Position numbers and translations under genes: made by a program
Notes under the pieces: model-generated
Told to the model about the DNA's origin: nothing
What the model saw: only the letters and a program-made list of their open reading frames with translations
Databases searched by the model: none
NCBI GenBank assembly: GCA_934547065.1
Contig: CAKTEF010000031.1
Coordinates: 1 to 16,570, forward strand
Direction: 5' to 3'
Length of the DNA: 16,570 bases
Source of the DNA: an uncultured Faecalibacterium sp.
GTDB taxonomy: Bacteria; Bacillota; Clostridia; Oscillospirales; Ruminococcaceae
Shown here: one piece after another, positions 1 through 6,269 of the stretch
How positions within the stretch are numbered: the first letter of the stretch is position 1
Layout: the number at the start of each line of letters is the position of its first letter

Positions 1-956
1 AGGCCGTGGATGCCCAGCTCCATCACCGCGCGCTCGCCCTCGCGCTTCATCTGCAGCTCCAGATCGTGGCGGCACTTTTCCACCGTCTCCTCGATGCGGG
101 CGGGGTGGATGCGGCCATCGCCGATCAGGCGTTCCAGCGTCATGCGGGCCACCTCGCGGCGGGTCTGGTCAAAGGAGGACAGGGTGATGGCCTCCGGGGT
201 ATCGTCGATGATCAGGTCCACGCCGGTCGCCGTTTCCAGGGCGCGGATGTTGCGGCCCTCGCGGCCGATGATGCGGCCCTTCATCTCATCGCTGGGCAGG
301 GGCACCACGCTCACGGTGGTCTCGCTGCAATGGTCGGCAGCACAGCGGCTGATGGCCTGGCCGATCATGTTGCGGGCAATGTTGTCGCAGTTCTCCTTGA
401 GGTCCGTCTCATAGGCGGCCACACGCACAGCCTTTTCGTGGGTGAGCTCCTCATCCACCTTGTGCAGCAGCACCTCGCGGGCATCCTCCTGGCTCAGGCC
501 GGCCAGGGTCTCCAGCCGTTCCATCTCCTTGGCGCGGATGGCATCCGCCTCCGCCAGATGGGCATCGGCTTCCTCATGCTTTTTGCGCAGTTCTTCTTCT
601 TTTTTCTCCAGCGCTTCGGTCTTGCGGTCCAGGGCAGTTTCTTTCTGGTCCACACGGTTTTCCTGGCGGCTGATCTCAGCGCGGCGCTGCTTGATCTCTT
701 TATCGGCCTCCGCTCTCTGGGCATCCACTTCTGCTTTCAGGCGGAATGCCTCATCCTTTGCTTCCAGGATGGCTTCCTTGCGTTTTTGATCCGCAGTCTT
801 GATCGCTTCGTTCACCAGGCGGGTAGCCTCGGCTTCGGCGCTGCCGATCTGAGCCTCAGCGGTCTTTTTGCGGTTGTTGTAACCATAAAAATAACCCGCG
901 GCTCCGGCAACGGCTGCGACCACGACCACGATCAGTACCAATACGATCGGGGACAT
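1..956 (-). CDS. rny: Ribonuclease Y, N-terminal part (runs off the left edge)
   Basis: RNase Y is a membrane-anchored endoribonuclease that starts mRNA decay in Firmicutes. About 318 codons are visible. Residues 1-25 form a hydrophobic membrane anchor (MSPIVLVLIVVVV) ending in GYFYGY. A long charged Lys/Glu/Ala-rich coiled coil follows to about residue 200. A KH RNA-binding domain comes next, with the GxxG signature GRIIGREG at residues 227-234, then GDGRIHPARIEE, a stretch typical of this family just before the HD domain. The reading frame is still open at the edge, where MELGIHG is read, so the catalytic HD domain lies outside the window (full proteins are about 520 aa). The ATG at 956 is preceded by AAGGAGAG at good spacing. 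The opposite strand has a long open frame through the gene, which is a shadow. Identification is very secure. Confidence 0.97.
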   Translation of the reverse strand, partial: MSPIVLVLIVVVVAAVAGAAGYFYGYNNRKKTAEAQIGSAEAEATRLVNEAIKTADQKRKEAILEAKDEAFRLKAEVDAQRAEADKEIKQRRAEISRQENRVDQKETALDRKTEALEKKEEELRKKHEEADAHLAEADAIRAKEMERLETLAGLSQEDAREVLLHKVDEELTHEKAVRVAAYETDLKENCDNIARNMIGQAISRCAADHCSETTVSVVPLPSDEMKGRIIGREGRNIRALETATGVDLIIDDTPEAITLSSFDQTRREVARMTLERLIGDGRIHPARIEETVEKCRHDLELQMKREGERAVMELGIHG

Positions 957-1213
957 CGTGTTCACTCTCCTTACAATTAAAGTTCAAAATCAACTAAAAT
1001 CGGGAGACGCTGCCGCGCAAGGCGTGGGTCAACCATACAAAAATCAAGCTCTCAACACAAAAAGAACCGTGTCCGCAGCAGCCGGAAGCCCTGCGGGCGG
1101 GAGGATTTCTTTTTTATCTTCAAGGTTTTATAAAAACGGGCAGATGAAGCCCCATTGAACTTTGGTTGCGGAAAACCTTTGCGCACAGCGTCATGGATTC
1201 CATACTACTTCTT
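957..1213 (-). other. Long untranslated leader of rny
   Basis: About 250 nt lie between the predicted rny start point and its ATG. No ORF with a credible ribosome binding site is seen on either strand. The leader RNA can form CCGCAG / CTGCGG (plus-strand 1073-1078 and 1091-1096), followed about 8 nt later by a run of five U. This could be a weak attenuator, but the stem is short. I recognise no known riboswitch. The proximal 20 nt carry the AAGGAGAG ribosome binding site. Confidence 0.5.
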
Positions 1214-1242
1214 ATATTACGAAACATTTTTAATAATGTCAA
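1214..1242 (-). promoter_or_regulatory. SigA-type promoter of rny
   Basis: On the minus strand, TTGACA (1237-1242) and TAATAT (1214-1219) are separated by exactly 17 bp. Transcription would start near 1207 and run into rny at 956. The -35 box lies directly beside the terminator of the LysR-phosphatase gene, so the two transcription units are tightly packed. Confidence 0.85.
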
Positions 1243-1251
1243 GTTTTTTTC

Positions 1252-1296
1252 AAAAAACAGCCCTCTCCGGTATTGCTGACGCAATGCCGGAGAGGG
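1252..1296 (-). terminator. Rho-independent terminator of the LysR-phosphatase gene
   Basis: A 16-bp stem with one wobble pair, CCCTCTCCGGTATTGC (1261-1276) and GCAATGCCGGAGAGGG (1281-1296), has a 4-nt loop. On the minus strand it is followed by TGTTTTTTG (U6 in the RNA). It begins 6 bp past the stop codon at 1303. Confidence 0.92.
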
Positions 1297-1302
1297 CCGT
1301 TC

Positions 1303-3063
1303 TTATTCCAGATACATCCGCCGCAGGCGCATCAGGCGGGCGGGGGTCAGGCCATATTCGGCTTCCAGGTAGGCTTCGGCGCTGCCGCATTTTTCCCGGA
1401 TGGCAGAGAGCACCAGGTCCACGGATTCGGGGTGGACCCCAGCAATGCCCTGATAGAACGCTTTCTGCTCCGGCCGGGCGGCGATCTCCTCGGCGTGTTC
1501 GGCCCAGATCGCTTCCAGCTCCGGGCGGCGGCACTCGTTCGTTTTGACAAAATCCGCTGCGATCGTCTCAGCCGAAGCACCCAGCGCCAACAAAATGAGC
1601 ATGGCCGCCACGCCGGTGCGGTCCTTGCCTGCGGAGCAGTGGAACAGCACCGGGGTCTCGCCTGCTTCCAGCGCCCGGAACAGCTCCTGATACGCCTTGT
1701 TGCCAAACAGCATCCGGCGGTACATGGCATCGGCCATCCGGCGGCCCTCATCCGGCTTGCCCTCCAGCAGACGGGCGCGGTCCTCCGGTGAGAAGTCCAC
1801 CTCTTTTCCGTCCTCCAGGCACAGCCCGCAGATGCGCACCAGCCGCGCGCCGTCGGGCACAGAATCCGGCAGCTTTGCGGCCTCCTTCTCGCTGCGCAGG
1901 TCCAGGATCAGCCGCAGACCCAGACTGTCCAGAAGTCTGCGGTCGGCGTCGCTGCTCAGCAGGCCGGTGGGGATGCCGCGGTAGATCTGGCCCCACTTGA
2001 CATGTTTGCCCTCGTCGGCCTCGTAGCCGCCCAGCTCCCGGAAATTGTTCCCGCCCGCAAAGGGCAGCTGGGTGCCCGGAGCCGGGTGCTGCGGTGCCGC
2101 CTTGAGGGCAGCGCTGGACAGCACCGGGAAATTGTAAAACGGCTTTGCCGGGCGGCCCCGCCGGGGCGGCAGGGATGCCGCGCCCCCGATCACCTCCATC
2201 AGGTAGCTGCGCAGCAGGTCCAGGTAGGCGGAGCTGTGGTCCCGCCGCTGCACCATGGAGACGCACAGGGGCGGCAAGTCCTCCAGCAGCACGTCCCGCA
2301 CCCGGTCCAGTTCCCGCCTTGCCCCCGGCTCGTACCGGGTCAGGCAGGTACACAGCTGCTCCTGCACCAGGTAGTACGCCTGATAAAAGCTGGGGCCCAC
2401 CTCCGCGTTGGGCGCAAAGCCCGCGCGGGCGCAGGTGTCCCACAGGGGGGCAAACAGGTCCTGCCGCAGGCTGGGCAGCAGCACCCGCTGGCCCCGCAGC
2501 GCCGCCAGCGGCACACTCTCCTTTTCCCAGAACGGGTGGCCGCGCGGCACCAGCAGGCAGGCCGGGTCGGCCCGCAGGGTCGTCCGGGCCAGCGCCGGGG
2601 CGGCCGTGCCCAGATCCATGACCAGGCCCGCGTCCAGCTCGCCCTGTTCCACGGCATCGGCCACGGCATCGTTGTCCATCAGGCGGAAACGCATTTCAAC
2701 GTGCGGGTACTGCTGGCGGAACTTGTCCAGCTGGGTTTCCAGGCCGGGCAGATAGTCCGGCACCAGCGAAACGCTGATGCCGATGCGCACCGGCCGGGCC
2801 GACTGGATCTCGGCGTGCAGGGCCGCCTGCATCTGCTGGAACTGCTCCACCACCGGAGCCGCGTGGCGCTGCAGGCTGAGCCCCCGCTCCGTGAGCGAGA
2901 GCCTGTGGTGTGCGCTGACAAACAGCGGGCCGCACAGCTCCGCTTCCAGCGCGGCGATGCTCTGGCGCAGCGCCTGCCGCGACAAAAACAGCCGCTGTGC
3001 CGCGCGGGTGTAGTTCATTTCTTCGCACAAGACCAAAAAGTAGTGCAGCTGGCGGATATCCAT
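1303..3063 (-). CDS. LysR-type regulator fused to a tyrosine phosphatase domain
   Basis: This single uninterrupted 586-aa frame holds two families. Residues 2-62 are a LysR winged helix-turn-helix (RQLHYFLVLCEEMNYTRAAQ, then LTERG). Residues of about 90-300 resemble the LysR effector-binding domain (VRIGISVSLVPDYLP). After a Pro/Ala-rich linker, residues of about 335-586 are a Y_phosphatase3-like tyrosine phosphatase with NFRELGGYEAD, WGQIYRG, DLRSEKE, and the P-loop HCSAGKDRTG carrying nucleophile Cys476 and Arg482. The start at 3063 is chosen because the LysR domain begins exactly there and GGGAGGAAG precedes it; the frame is open further upstream, but that stretch is not LysR-like and crosses the promoter. 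Ordinary LysR proteins are about 300 aa and such phosphatases about 250 aa, so this is a true-length fusion. It is divergent from ridA, which suggests it regulates ridA, itself, or both. The effector and phosphatase substrate are unknown. Confidence 0.9.
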   Translation of the reverse strand: MDIRQLHYFLVLCEEMNYTRAAQRLFLSRQALRQSIAALEAELCGPLFVSAHHRLSLTERGLSLQRHAAPVVEQFQQMQAALHAEIQSARPVRIGISVSLVPDYLPGLETQLDKFRQQYPHVEMRFRLMDNDAVADAVEQGELDAGLVMDLGTAAPALARTTLRADPACLLVPRGHPFWEKESVPLAALRGQRVLLPSLRQDLFAPLWDTCARAGFAPNAEVGPSFYQAYYLVQEQLCTCLTRYEPGARRELDRVRDVLLEDLPPLCVSMVQRRDHSSAYLDLLRSYLMEVIGGAASLPPRRGRPAKPFYNFPVLSSAALKAAPQHPAPGTQLPFAGGNNFRELGGYEADEGKHVKWGQIYRGIPTGLLSSDADRRLLDSLGLRLILDLRSEKEAAKLPDSVPDGARLVRICGLCLEDGKEVDFSPEDRARLLEGKPDEGRRMADAMYRRMLFGNKAYQELFRALEAGETPVLFHCSAGKDRTGVAAMLILLALGASAETIAADFVKTNECRRPELEAIWAEHAEEIAARPEQKAFYQGIAGVHPESVDLVLSAIREKCGSAEAYLEAEYGLTPARLMRLRRMYLE

Positions 3064-3096
3064 GGCTTCCTCCCGAATTCTTTCATCAACAGGTTT

Positions 3097-3125
3097 AGGA
3101 TACCGCCTTTTGGGCCGGTTGTAAA
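3097..3125 (-). promoter_or_regulatory. Promoter of the LysR-phosphatase gene
   Basis: Minus-strand TTTACA (3120-3125) and TATCCT (3097-3102) are 17 bp apart, with the start codon at 3063. The pair lies back to back with the ridA promoter. An imperfect dyad between the two -35 boxes (AAAGCCCGCC at 3123 and GGCAGCTTT ending at 3152) could be a LysR operator, but this is only a suggestion. Confidence 0.65.
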
Positions 3126-3154
3126 GCCCGCCGGGGCAAAAAGGCAGCTTTGAT

Positions 3155-3183
3155 TGACACATGCACCGGCCGGGTGTACACTT
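3155..3183 (+). promoter_or_regulatory. Promoter of ridA
   Basis: TTGACA (3155-3160) and TACACT (3178-3183) are separated by 17 bp. Transcription would start near 3190, leaving about 70 nt of leader before the ridA ATG at 3260. It diverges from the LysR-phosphatase promoter. Confidence 0.7.
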
Positions 3184-3259
3184 TGCTTGACCGGATGCGG
3201 CGTGCATCCTGCCCGCCCGGCCCCGGCAACATCCGACAGAATAAAGTGAGGGATTTTTT

Positions 3260-3631
3260 ATGAAGATCATTGCAACCAACAACGCTCCCGGTGCCATCGG
3301 CCCTTACTCTCAGGGCTGCATTGCAGGCGGCTTTGTCTATACCTCCGGCCAGATCCCGGTTGACCCCGCCACCGGTGCCATCCCGCAGGGCATCGCAGCC
3401 CAGACCGAGCAGAGCTGCAAGAACGTGGGCGCCATCCTGGAAGCTGCGGGCTGCAGTTACGCCAACGTGGTCAAGACCACCTGCTTTTTGGCCGAGATCG
3501 CCGACTTTGCCGCATTCAACGAAGTGTATGCCCGGTATTTCACCTCCAAGCCTGCCCGCAGCTGTGTTGCCGTGAAAGACCTGCCCAAGGGCGTGCTGTG
3601 TGAGATCGAGGCCATTGCCGAGCAGGCATGA
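3260..3631 (+). CDS. ridA: RidA family reactive enamine/imine deaminase
   Basis: This 123-aa protein has the normal length for the YjgF/YER057c/UK114 (RidA) family. Members are cytosolic trimers that hydrolyse reactive 2-aminoacrylate and related enamines made by PLP enzymes such as threonine or serine dehydratase. Family signatures are visible: APGAIGPYSQG near residue 9, GFVYTSGQIPVDPATG at 24-39, KTTCFLAEIADFAAFNEVY around 72-90, and PARSCVAV with GVLCEIEAIA at the C-terminus. Arg100 corresponds to the substrate-carboxylate-binding arginine of active RidA proteins, and Cys102 and Glu115 are also kept, so an active deaminase is expected. The start is supported by GTGAGGG upstream and by the conserved N-terminus. 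The divergent LysR-phosphatase fusion is the likely regulator (inference). No PLP enzyme lies next to it. Confidence 0.93.
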   Translation: MKIIATNNAPGAIGPYSQGCIAGGFVYTSGQIPVDPATGAIPQGIAAQTEQSCKNVGAILEAAGCSYANVVKTTCFLAEIADFAAFNEVYARYFTSKPARSCVAVKDLPKGVLCEIEAIAEQA

Positions 3632-3654
3632 GCCCCACAGAAAAGATCCGGAAG

Positions 3655-3721
3655 CCGGCAGGAACGCCCCCGGCAAAGCCGGTCAGCGCCGCCCTGCCGG
3701 GAGCGCCGCAAAACGTTTTTT
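3655..3721 (+). terminator. Possible terminator of ridA
   Basis: CCGGCAGG (3655-3662) pairs with CCTGCCGG (3693-3700), and the enclosed CGGC-AAA-GCCG can form an inner hairpin. A T6 run (3716-3721) follows, but 15 nt after the stem, so this is a weaker candidate than the hairpin at 3732. Confidence 0.4.
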
Positions 3722-3731
3722 GACCCGATAA

Positions 3732-3767
3732 AAAATGCCGCCCGGCTCAGGTGCCGGACGGCATTTT
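3732..3767. terminator. Bidirectional terminator between ridA and the convergent lipoprotein gene
   Basis: AAAATGCCG (3732-3740) pairs with CGGCATTTT (3759-3767), and an inner CCGGC / GCCGG extends the stem. It is flanked by A/T runs that give U tracts in both directions. It sits between two converging genes (ridA and the gene ending at 3783), as expected for a shared terminator. Confidence 0.85.
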
Positions 3768-3782
3768 GCGTAATACAGTGAT

Positions 3783-4379
3783 TTAGTTCCCGCTACCGGT
3801 ACCCTCGCCGCCGGTGCCCTCACCGCCGGAAGATCCTTCCACGGCGGCGCAGGTCAGCACCCAGTTCAGGGAGTACTCGGCGTACTCGTGATCCGGGGTA
3901 TAGGTCAGGGTCAGCTTATCGCCAGCAGCCTTAGTGTACTCCACTTTGTTCAGATCCACGGTCAGATCGCCGGAAACGCTGCTGCCCTTTCTCAGGTTGG
4001 TATCCAGCAGGGTGGCTGCGCAGGTCAGGCCGTTTGCAGAGTTGAACTTTGCCTTTTCCTTGCCGTCCTTGTCGGTGACGACCACCTTGAAGTTGCTCAG
4101 GATCACAGGCAGTGCATTGGTGCGGCCATTGGTGACCTTGAACGGCAGGATCACCTTTTCAGATCTCTCATTGTACACCGGATCAACGTACTTTTTCTGC
4201 GCTGCGTCATAGCCCATGCCGGCAGTGACCTGCAGCACGGTCATCTCGCCTGCTTTGTACATGTACAGGTTGTAGGGGTCACTCTGATCACAGCCAGAGA
4301 ACACGCCTGCACCAGCCAGAGCCACAGCGGCCACGGCACTGTACTTGAGGAAAGCGCGGCGGGAAAATTCTAACGACAT
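3783..4379 (-). CDS. Putative twin-arginine-type lipoprotein with a beta-rich DUF4352-like domain
   Basis: 198 aa. The N-terminus has a twin-arginine-like motif SRRAFLK (residues 6-12), a hydrophobic stretch, and a lipobox-like VFSGC with Cys30 as the probable lipid-attachment site. The mature part alternates hydrophobic and polar residues, typical of an immunoglobulin-like beta sandwich of the DUF4352/DUF5067 type: VILPFKVTNGRTNALPVILSN, then KLTLTYTPD. The C-terminus is a Gly/Ser/Glu tail with repeated GGEGT. The ATG at 4379 follows a perfect AAAGGAGG; an upstream in-frame ATG at 4436 lies in the promoter and is rejected. It resembles the proteins at 4536-5162 and 7084-7689 in signal type, size and the LTYTPD-like strand, so I treat the three as a loose paralogous family. 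Function is unknown; an extracytoplasmic structural or binding role is inferred. Confidence 0.85.
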   Translation of the reverse strand: MSLEFSRRAFLKYSAVAAVALAGAGVFSGCDQSDPYNLYMYKAGEMTVLQVTAGMGYDAAQKKYVDPVYNERSEKVILPFKVTNGRTNALPVILSNFKVVVTDKDGKEKAKFNSANGLTCAATLLDTNLRKGSSVSGDLTVDLNKVEYTKAAGDKLTLTYTPDHEYAEYSLNWVLTCAAVEGSSGGEGTGGEGTGSGN

Positions 4380-4432
4380 AATCGTTCCTCCTTTGGGTTT
4401 GACCCATGTTCTTGCAAAGGGGCTTTGTCTAT

Positions 4433-4461
4433 ACAATAGACGAAACGGGGGAGCTTGTCAA
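4433..4461 (-). promoter_or_regulatory. Promoter of the lipoprotein gene at 3783-4379
   Basis: Minus-strand TTGACA (4456-4461) and TATTGT (4433-4438) have a 17-bp spacer. The -10 region reads TATTGTATA, the same as in the promoter of the paralogue at 7084. Confidence 0.75.
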
Positions 4462-4471
4462 CGGTTTTCAC

Positions 4472-4507
4472 AAAACTTTCGGCTGCGGATTCCGGCCCCC
4501 GCAGCCG
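4472..4507 (-). terminator. Terminator of the gene at 4536-5162
   Basis: A perfect 9-bp stem, CGGCTGCGG (4480-4488) and CCGCAGCCG (4499-4507), reads on the minus strand into AAAGTTTTG. The U tract is only four long, so termination may be incomplete and leak into the downstream lipoprotein promoter region. Confidence 0.6.
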
Positions 4508-4512
4508 GGTCC

Positions 4513-4528
4513 GGACGAAATTTCGTCC
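4513..4528. repeat. Perfect 16-bp palindrome just after the stop codon at 4536
   Basis: GGACGAAATTTCGTCC is fully self-complementary. It lies between the stop of the 4536 gene and its terminator hairpin. It could be a DNA-binding site or an extra RNA hairpin. Confidence 0.7.
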
Positions 4529-4535
4529 CGTCCGA

Positions 4536-5162
4536 TCAGGCGTTGGTCAGGTCGGATGCGGAGATGGTAAAGGTCAGGGTCTTGTCCTGCACAAAGGTGG
4601 GGGTGTAGGTCACGCTGATCTTCTGCCAGTTGGCAGGCACAGCGCAGACCAGCTCAATGTAGCCGGCACCCTGCGGGGGCAGCGTGGGAGCATCGGAGAA
4701 GCTCTCGGTGGCGCTGTTGTACAGGGCGATGTAAGCACCGCCCTCCATGGGCTGGCCGTCAGCCGAGAATGCAAAATCGGTGGTGGAAGCGCTCAGGGCA
4801 TGGAAATAGGGGTTGGTGTTGGCGGCGATCTGTTCCGCCGTGTCCAGCGGGTAAGCAGCCTCGATCTCCAGCACGTTCTGTGCGCCGATGGCAAAGGTAT
4901 CGGTGCTGGAGCGGTTGGCAGCCGTTACCAGCATGGCAACATACACGTAGCCCTCCACATCCGGGGTACCGGACAGGTTGAACACACTGGTCAGCTGAAC
5001 GGCCAGGTTGTTCCAGTTGCTGATCTTATCGCCTACCTTGACCTCAACCGAAGCACCGCTGGTACCGGCCTGGCAACCGCCCAGAACGGCGGCAGCGCCC
5101 AGCGCTGCGGCAGAAGCGCCGGTGACCTTGAGGAAAGTGCGGCGGGAAATCTTGTTCGACAT
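4536..5162 (-). CDS. Putative twin-arginine-type lipoprotein, DUF4352-like
   Basis: 208 aa. It begins MSNKISRRTFLK, a twin-arginine-like motif, followed by an Ala-rich hydrophobic core and the lipobox LGGC with Cys30, the same position as in the neighbour at 3783-4379. The mature part is rich in predicted beta strands: YVYVAMLVTAANRSSTDTF, then GYIELVCAVPANWQKISVTY and TPTFVQDKTLTF. The block W-Q-x3-x-Y-x-P-x-F-x4-T-x-x-F is also found in the protein at 7084-7689 (DWQTLELIYQPDFAAGQTVRF), which is good evidence of shared ancestry. The ATG at 5162 has AAGGAGG upstream at 7 nt. A DUF4352/DUF5067-like fold is inferred; function is unknown. It has its own promoter, and since no clear terminator follows the XRE gene upstream, it may also be read from that gene. 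Confidence 0.85.
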   Translation of the reverse strand: MSNKISRRTFLKVTGASAAALGAAAVLGGCQAGTSGASVEVKVGDKISNWNNLAVQLTSVFNLSGTPDVEGYVYVAMLVTAANRSSTDTFAIGAQNVLEIEAAYPLDTAEQIAANTNPYFHALSASTTDFAFSADGQPMEGGAYIALYNSATESFSDAPTLPPQGAGYIELVCAVPANWQKISVTYTPTFVQDKTLTFTISASDLTNA

Positions 5163-5211
5163 ACGTTTGCCTCCTTAACTTTGGCAAAAAATCATTTTCT
5201 TCGCTACTCCG

Positions 5212-5240
5212 TTTATAGCATGTTTTCCACTGGAATGCAA
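5212..5240 (-). promoter_or_regulatory. Promoter of the gene at 4536-5162
   Basis: Minus-strand TTGCAT (5235-5240) and TATAAA (5212-5217) have a 17-bp spacer. It lies between the XRE regulator gene and the lipoprotein gene. Confidence 0.78.
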
Positions 5241-5277
5241 GCTTTTGGCGGAGAATTAACAGGAGTTTCACACAGCA

Positions 5278-5973
5278 TCACTGCTGGGGCCCCAGGCCGC
5301 GGACATGCGTCTCGCTGGTTTTGACCAGATTCAGCAGGCTGGGGGTATACAGCGGATACTCGCGGGTCAGGCTCTCGGTGGTCATGGCAAGGCAGGCCGG
5401 GTCCGCAACGCCCTCGGCCCCGTTCACGCTTTCCCCGGCCAGCAGGGCTTCCACGTTGACCTCGCTCATCTGCATCACGGCATCGGAGTAGCCGGGCCAG
5501 CGCCGGGCATCCACGCTGAACAGGCTCTGGGCGTTGTGCGGCTCGGCGGAGTAGAGCAGCCGGAACATCTTGGCCACGGCCATCATCAGGTAGGTGCTGA
5601 CCTCGGTGGTCAGGGCCTTGCTGTGGCACTCGGCGATCTTGGCGTACAGCACGTTCAGGCTGTTGGAGATCAGCTTTTTGTTCATGGTGGGCAGCACGCT
5701 GCCATGGTAGACGTTGTCTTTCATCTTATCGGGGTTGGGCAGCTCGTCCGCCGTCAGCATCATGCCGTTGCGCTCCGCCGAGCGGCCCAGCAGATAATCG
5801 CAGGATACATTATAGTAATCGGCAACGCGCACCACAAAATCCAGGCCGCACTCACGGATGCCTTTTTCGTAATGGGAGAGCAGCGCCTGCGAAACGCCCA
5901 GGTCTTCCGCCGCCTGCTTCTGGGTGATGCCGCGCTCTTTGCGCAGCAGCTTGATGATACGATTGAATTCCAT
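5278..5973 (-). CDS. XRE-family helix-turn-helix regulator
   Basis: 231 aa. Residues 1-65 are a Cro/CI-type HTH: EFNRIIKLLRKERGITQKQA, then DLGVSQALLSHYEKGIRECG and DYYNVSCDYLLGRS. The remaining 165 residues are mostly helical and unlike any sensor domain I can name; they include MNKKLISNSLNVLYAKIAEC and could form a dimer interface. The start at 5973 fits the HTH beginning and has GAGGAG upstream; a longer frame to 6078 is mostly Lys-rich leader and overlaps the -10 box, so it is rejected. Its promoter region has three dyads (5991-6006, 6036-6045, 6085-6112), which suggest self-repression. It is followed on the same strand by the two secreted-protein genes, so control of those genes is plausible but unproven. 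Confidence 0.88.
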   Translation of the reverse strand: MEFNRIIKLLRKERGITQKQAAEDLGVSQALLSHYEKGIRECGLDFVVRVADYYNVSCDYLLGRSAERNGMMLTADELPNPDKMKDNVYHGSVLPTMNKKLISNSLNVLYAKIAECHSKALTTEVSTYLMMAVAKMFRLLYSAEPHNAQSLFSVDARRWPGYSDAVMQMSEVNVEALLAGESVNGAEGVADPACLAMTTESLTREYPLYTPSLLNLVKTSETHVRGLGPQQ

Positions 5974-5990
5974 GATCGTGGACTCCTCAG

Positions 5991-6006
5991 GGATCGGAAC
6001 CGATCC
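5991..6006. promoter_or_regulatory. Inverted repeat in the XRE leader, putative operator
   Basis: GGATCGG-AA-CCGATCC, a perfect 7-bp inverted repeat, lies in the XRE mRNA leader just upstream of its ribosome binding site. It could act as an autoregulatory DNA operator or as an RNA hairpin limiting translation. Confidence 0.6.
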
Positions 6007-6045
6007 ATTTTTCTTTTTCTTTTGTTTTTGGTTTACAACATGTTG

Positions 6046-6074
6046 ATTATACACAACGGAAAACGGCTTGTAAA
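6046..6074 (-). promoter_or_regulatory. Promoter of the XRE gene
   Basis: Minus-strand TTTACA (6069-6074) and a consensus TATAAT (6046-6051) have a 17-bp spacer, with TG one base before the -10. The palindrome CAACATGTTG (6036-6045) abuts the -10 and covers the start point. A dyad TGACGGAATTTC / GATTTTCGTCA (6085-6112) lies just upstream of the -35. Confidence 0.88.
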
Positions 6075-6115
6075 GCAAGAAAAGTGACGGAATTTCTCGG
6101 CGATTTTCGTCATTT

Positions 6116-6157
6116 TTGTCAAAAGGCTTGCTCCCGCTACCATATCTATGCTAAACT
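6116..6157 (+). promoter_or_regulatory. Ambiguous promoter region of the phosphatase/mutase gene
   Basis: Two mediocre candidates overlap: TTGCTC (6128-6133) with TAAACT (6152-6157) at 18 bp, and TTGTCA (6116-6121) with TACCAT (6138-6143) at 16 bp. Some promoter is needed here because the upstream gene is divergent, but I cannot choose between them. Confidence 0.4.
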
Positions 6158-6193
6158 AGGGGTAATGCAGCATACATTTTGTGGCGCACCGCA

Positions 6194-6235
6194 CCGGGCA
6201 GCCGGGCAGCCGGGCGCAAAAAATCTGTGATTTTT
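6194..6235 (+). repeat. Tandem 8-bp repeat and leader hairpin upstream of the phosphatase gene
   Basis: CCGGGCAG occurs twice in a row and then as a partial third copy (6194-6215). It is followed by a perfect 7-bp hairpin AAAAATC-TGT-GATTTTT (6219-6235). Both lie in the presumed leader, about 35 nt before the ATG at 6270. Confidence 0.6.
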
Positions 6236-6269
6236 GATCATTCTTTGTAAAAACAGAGGTGTTATCCCC

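Noticed and set aside
6..980. 324-aa plus-strand frame opposite rny
   Set aside because: It is the antisense of a clearly conserved RNase Y frame, is His/Ala/Leu-rich in a composition-driven way and has no ribosome binding site.
2002..3153. 383-aa plus-strand frame opposite the LysR domain
   Set aside because: Antisense shadow of a recognisable LysR protein in G+C-rich DNA; no family signal.
3064..3297. N-terminal extension of the LysR-phosphatase to 3297
   Set aside because: The added residues are not LysR-like and would cover both divergent promoters; the ATG at 3063 has a good ribosome binding site and starts exactly at the HTH domain.
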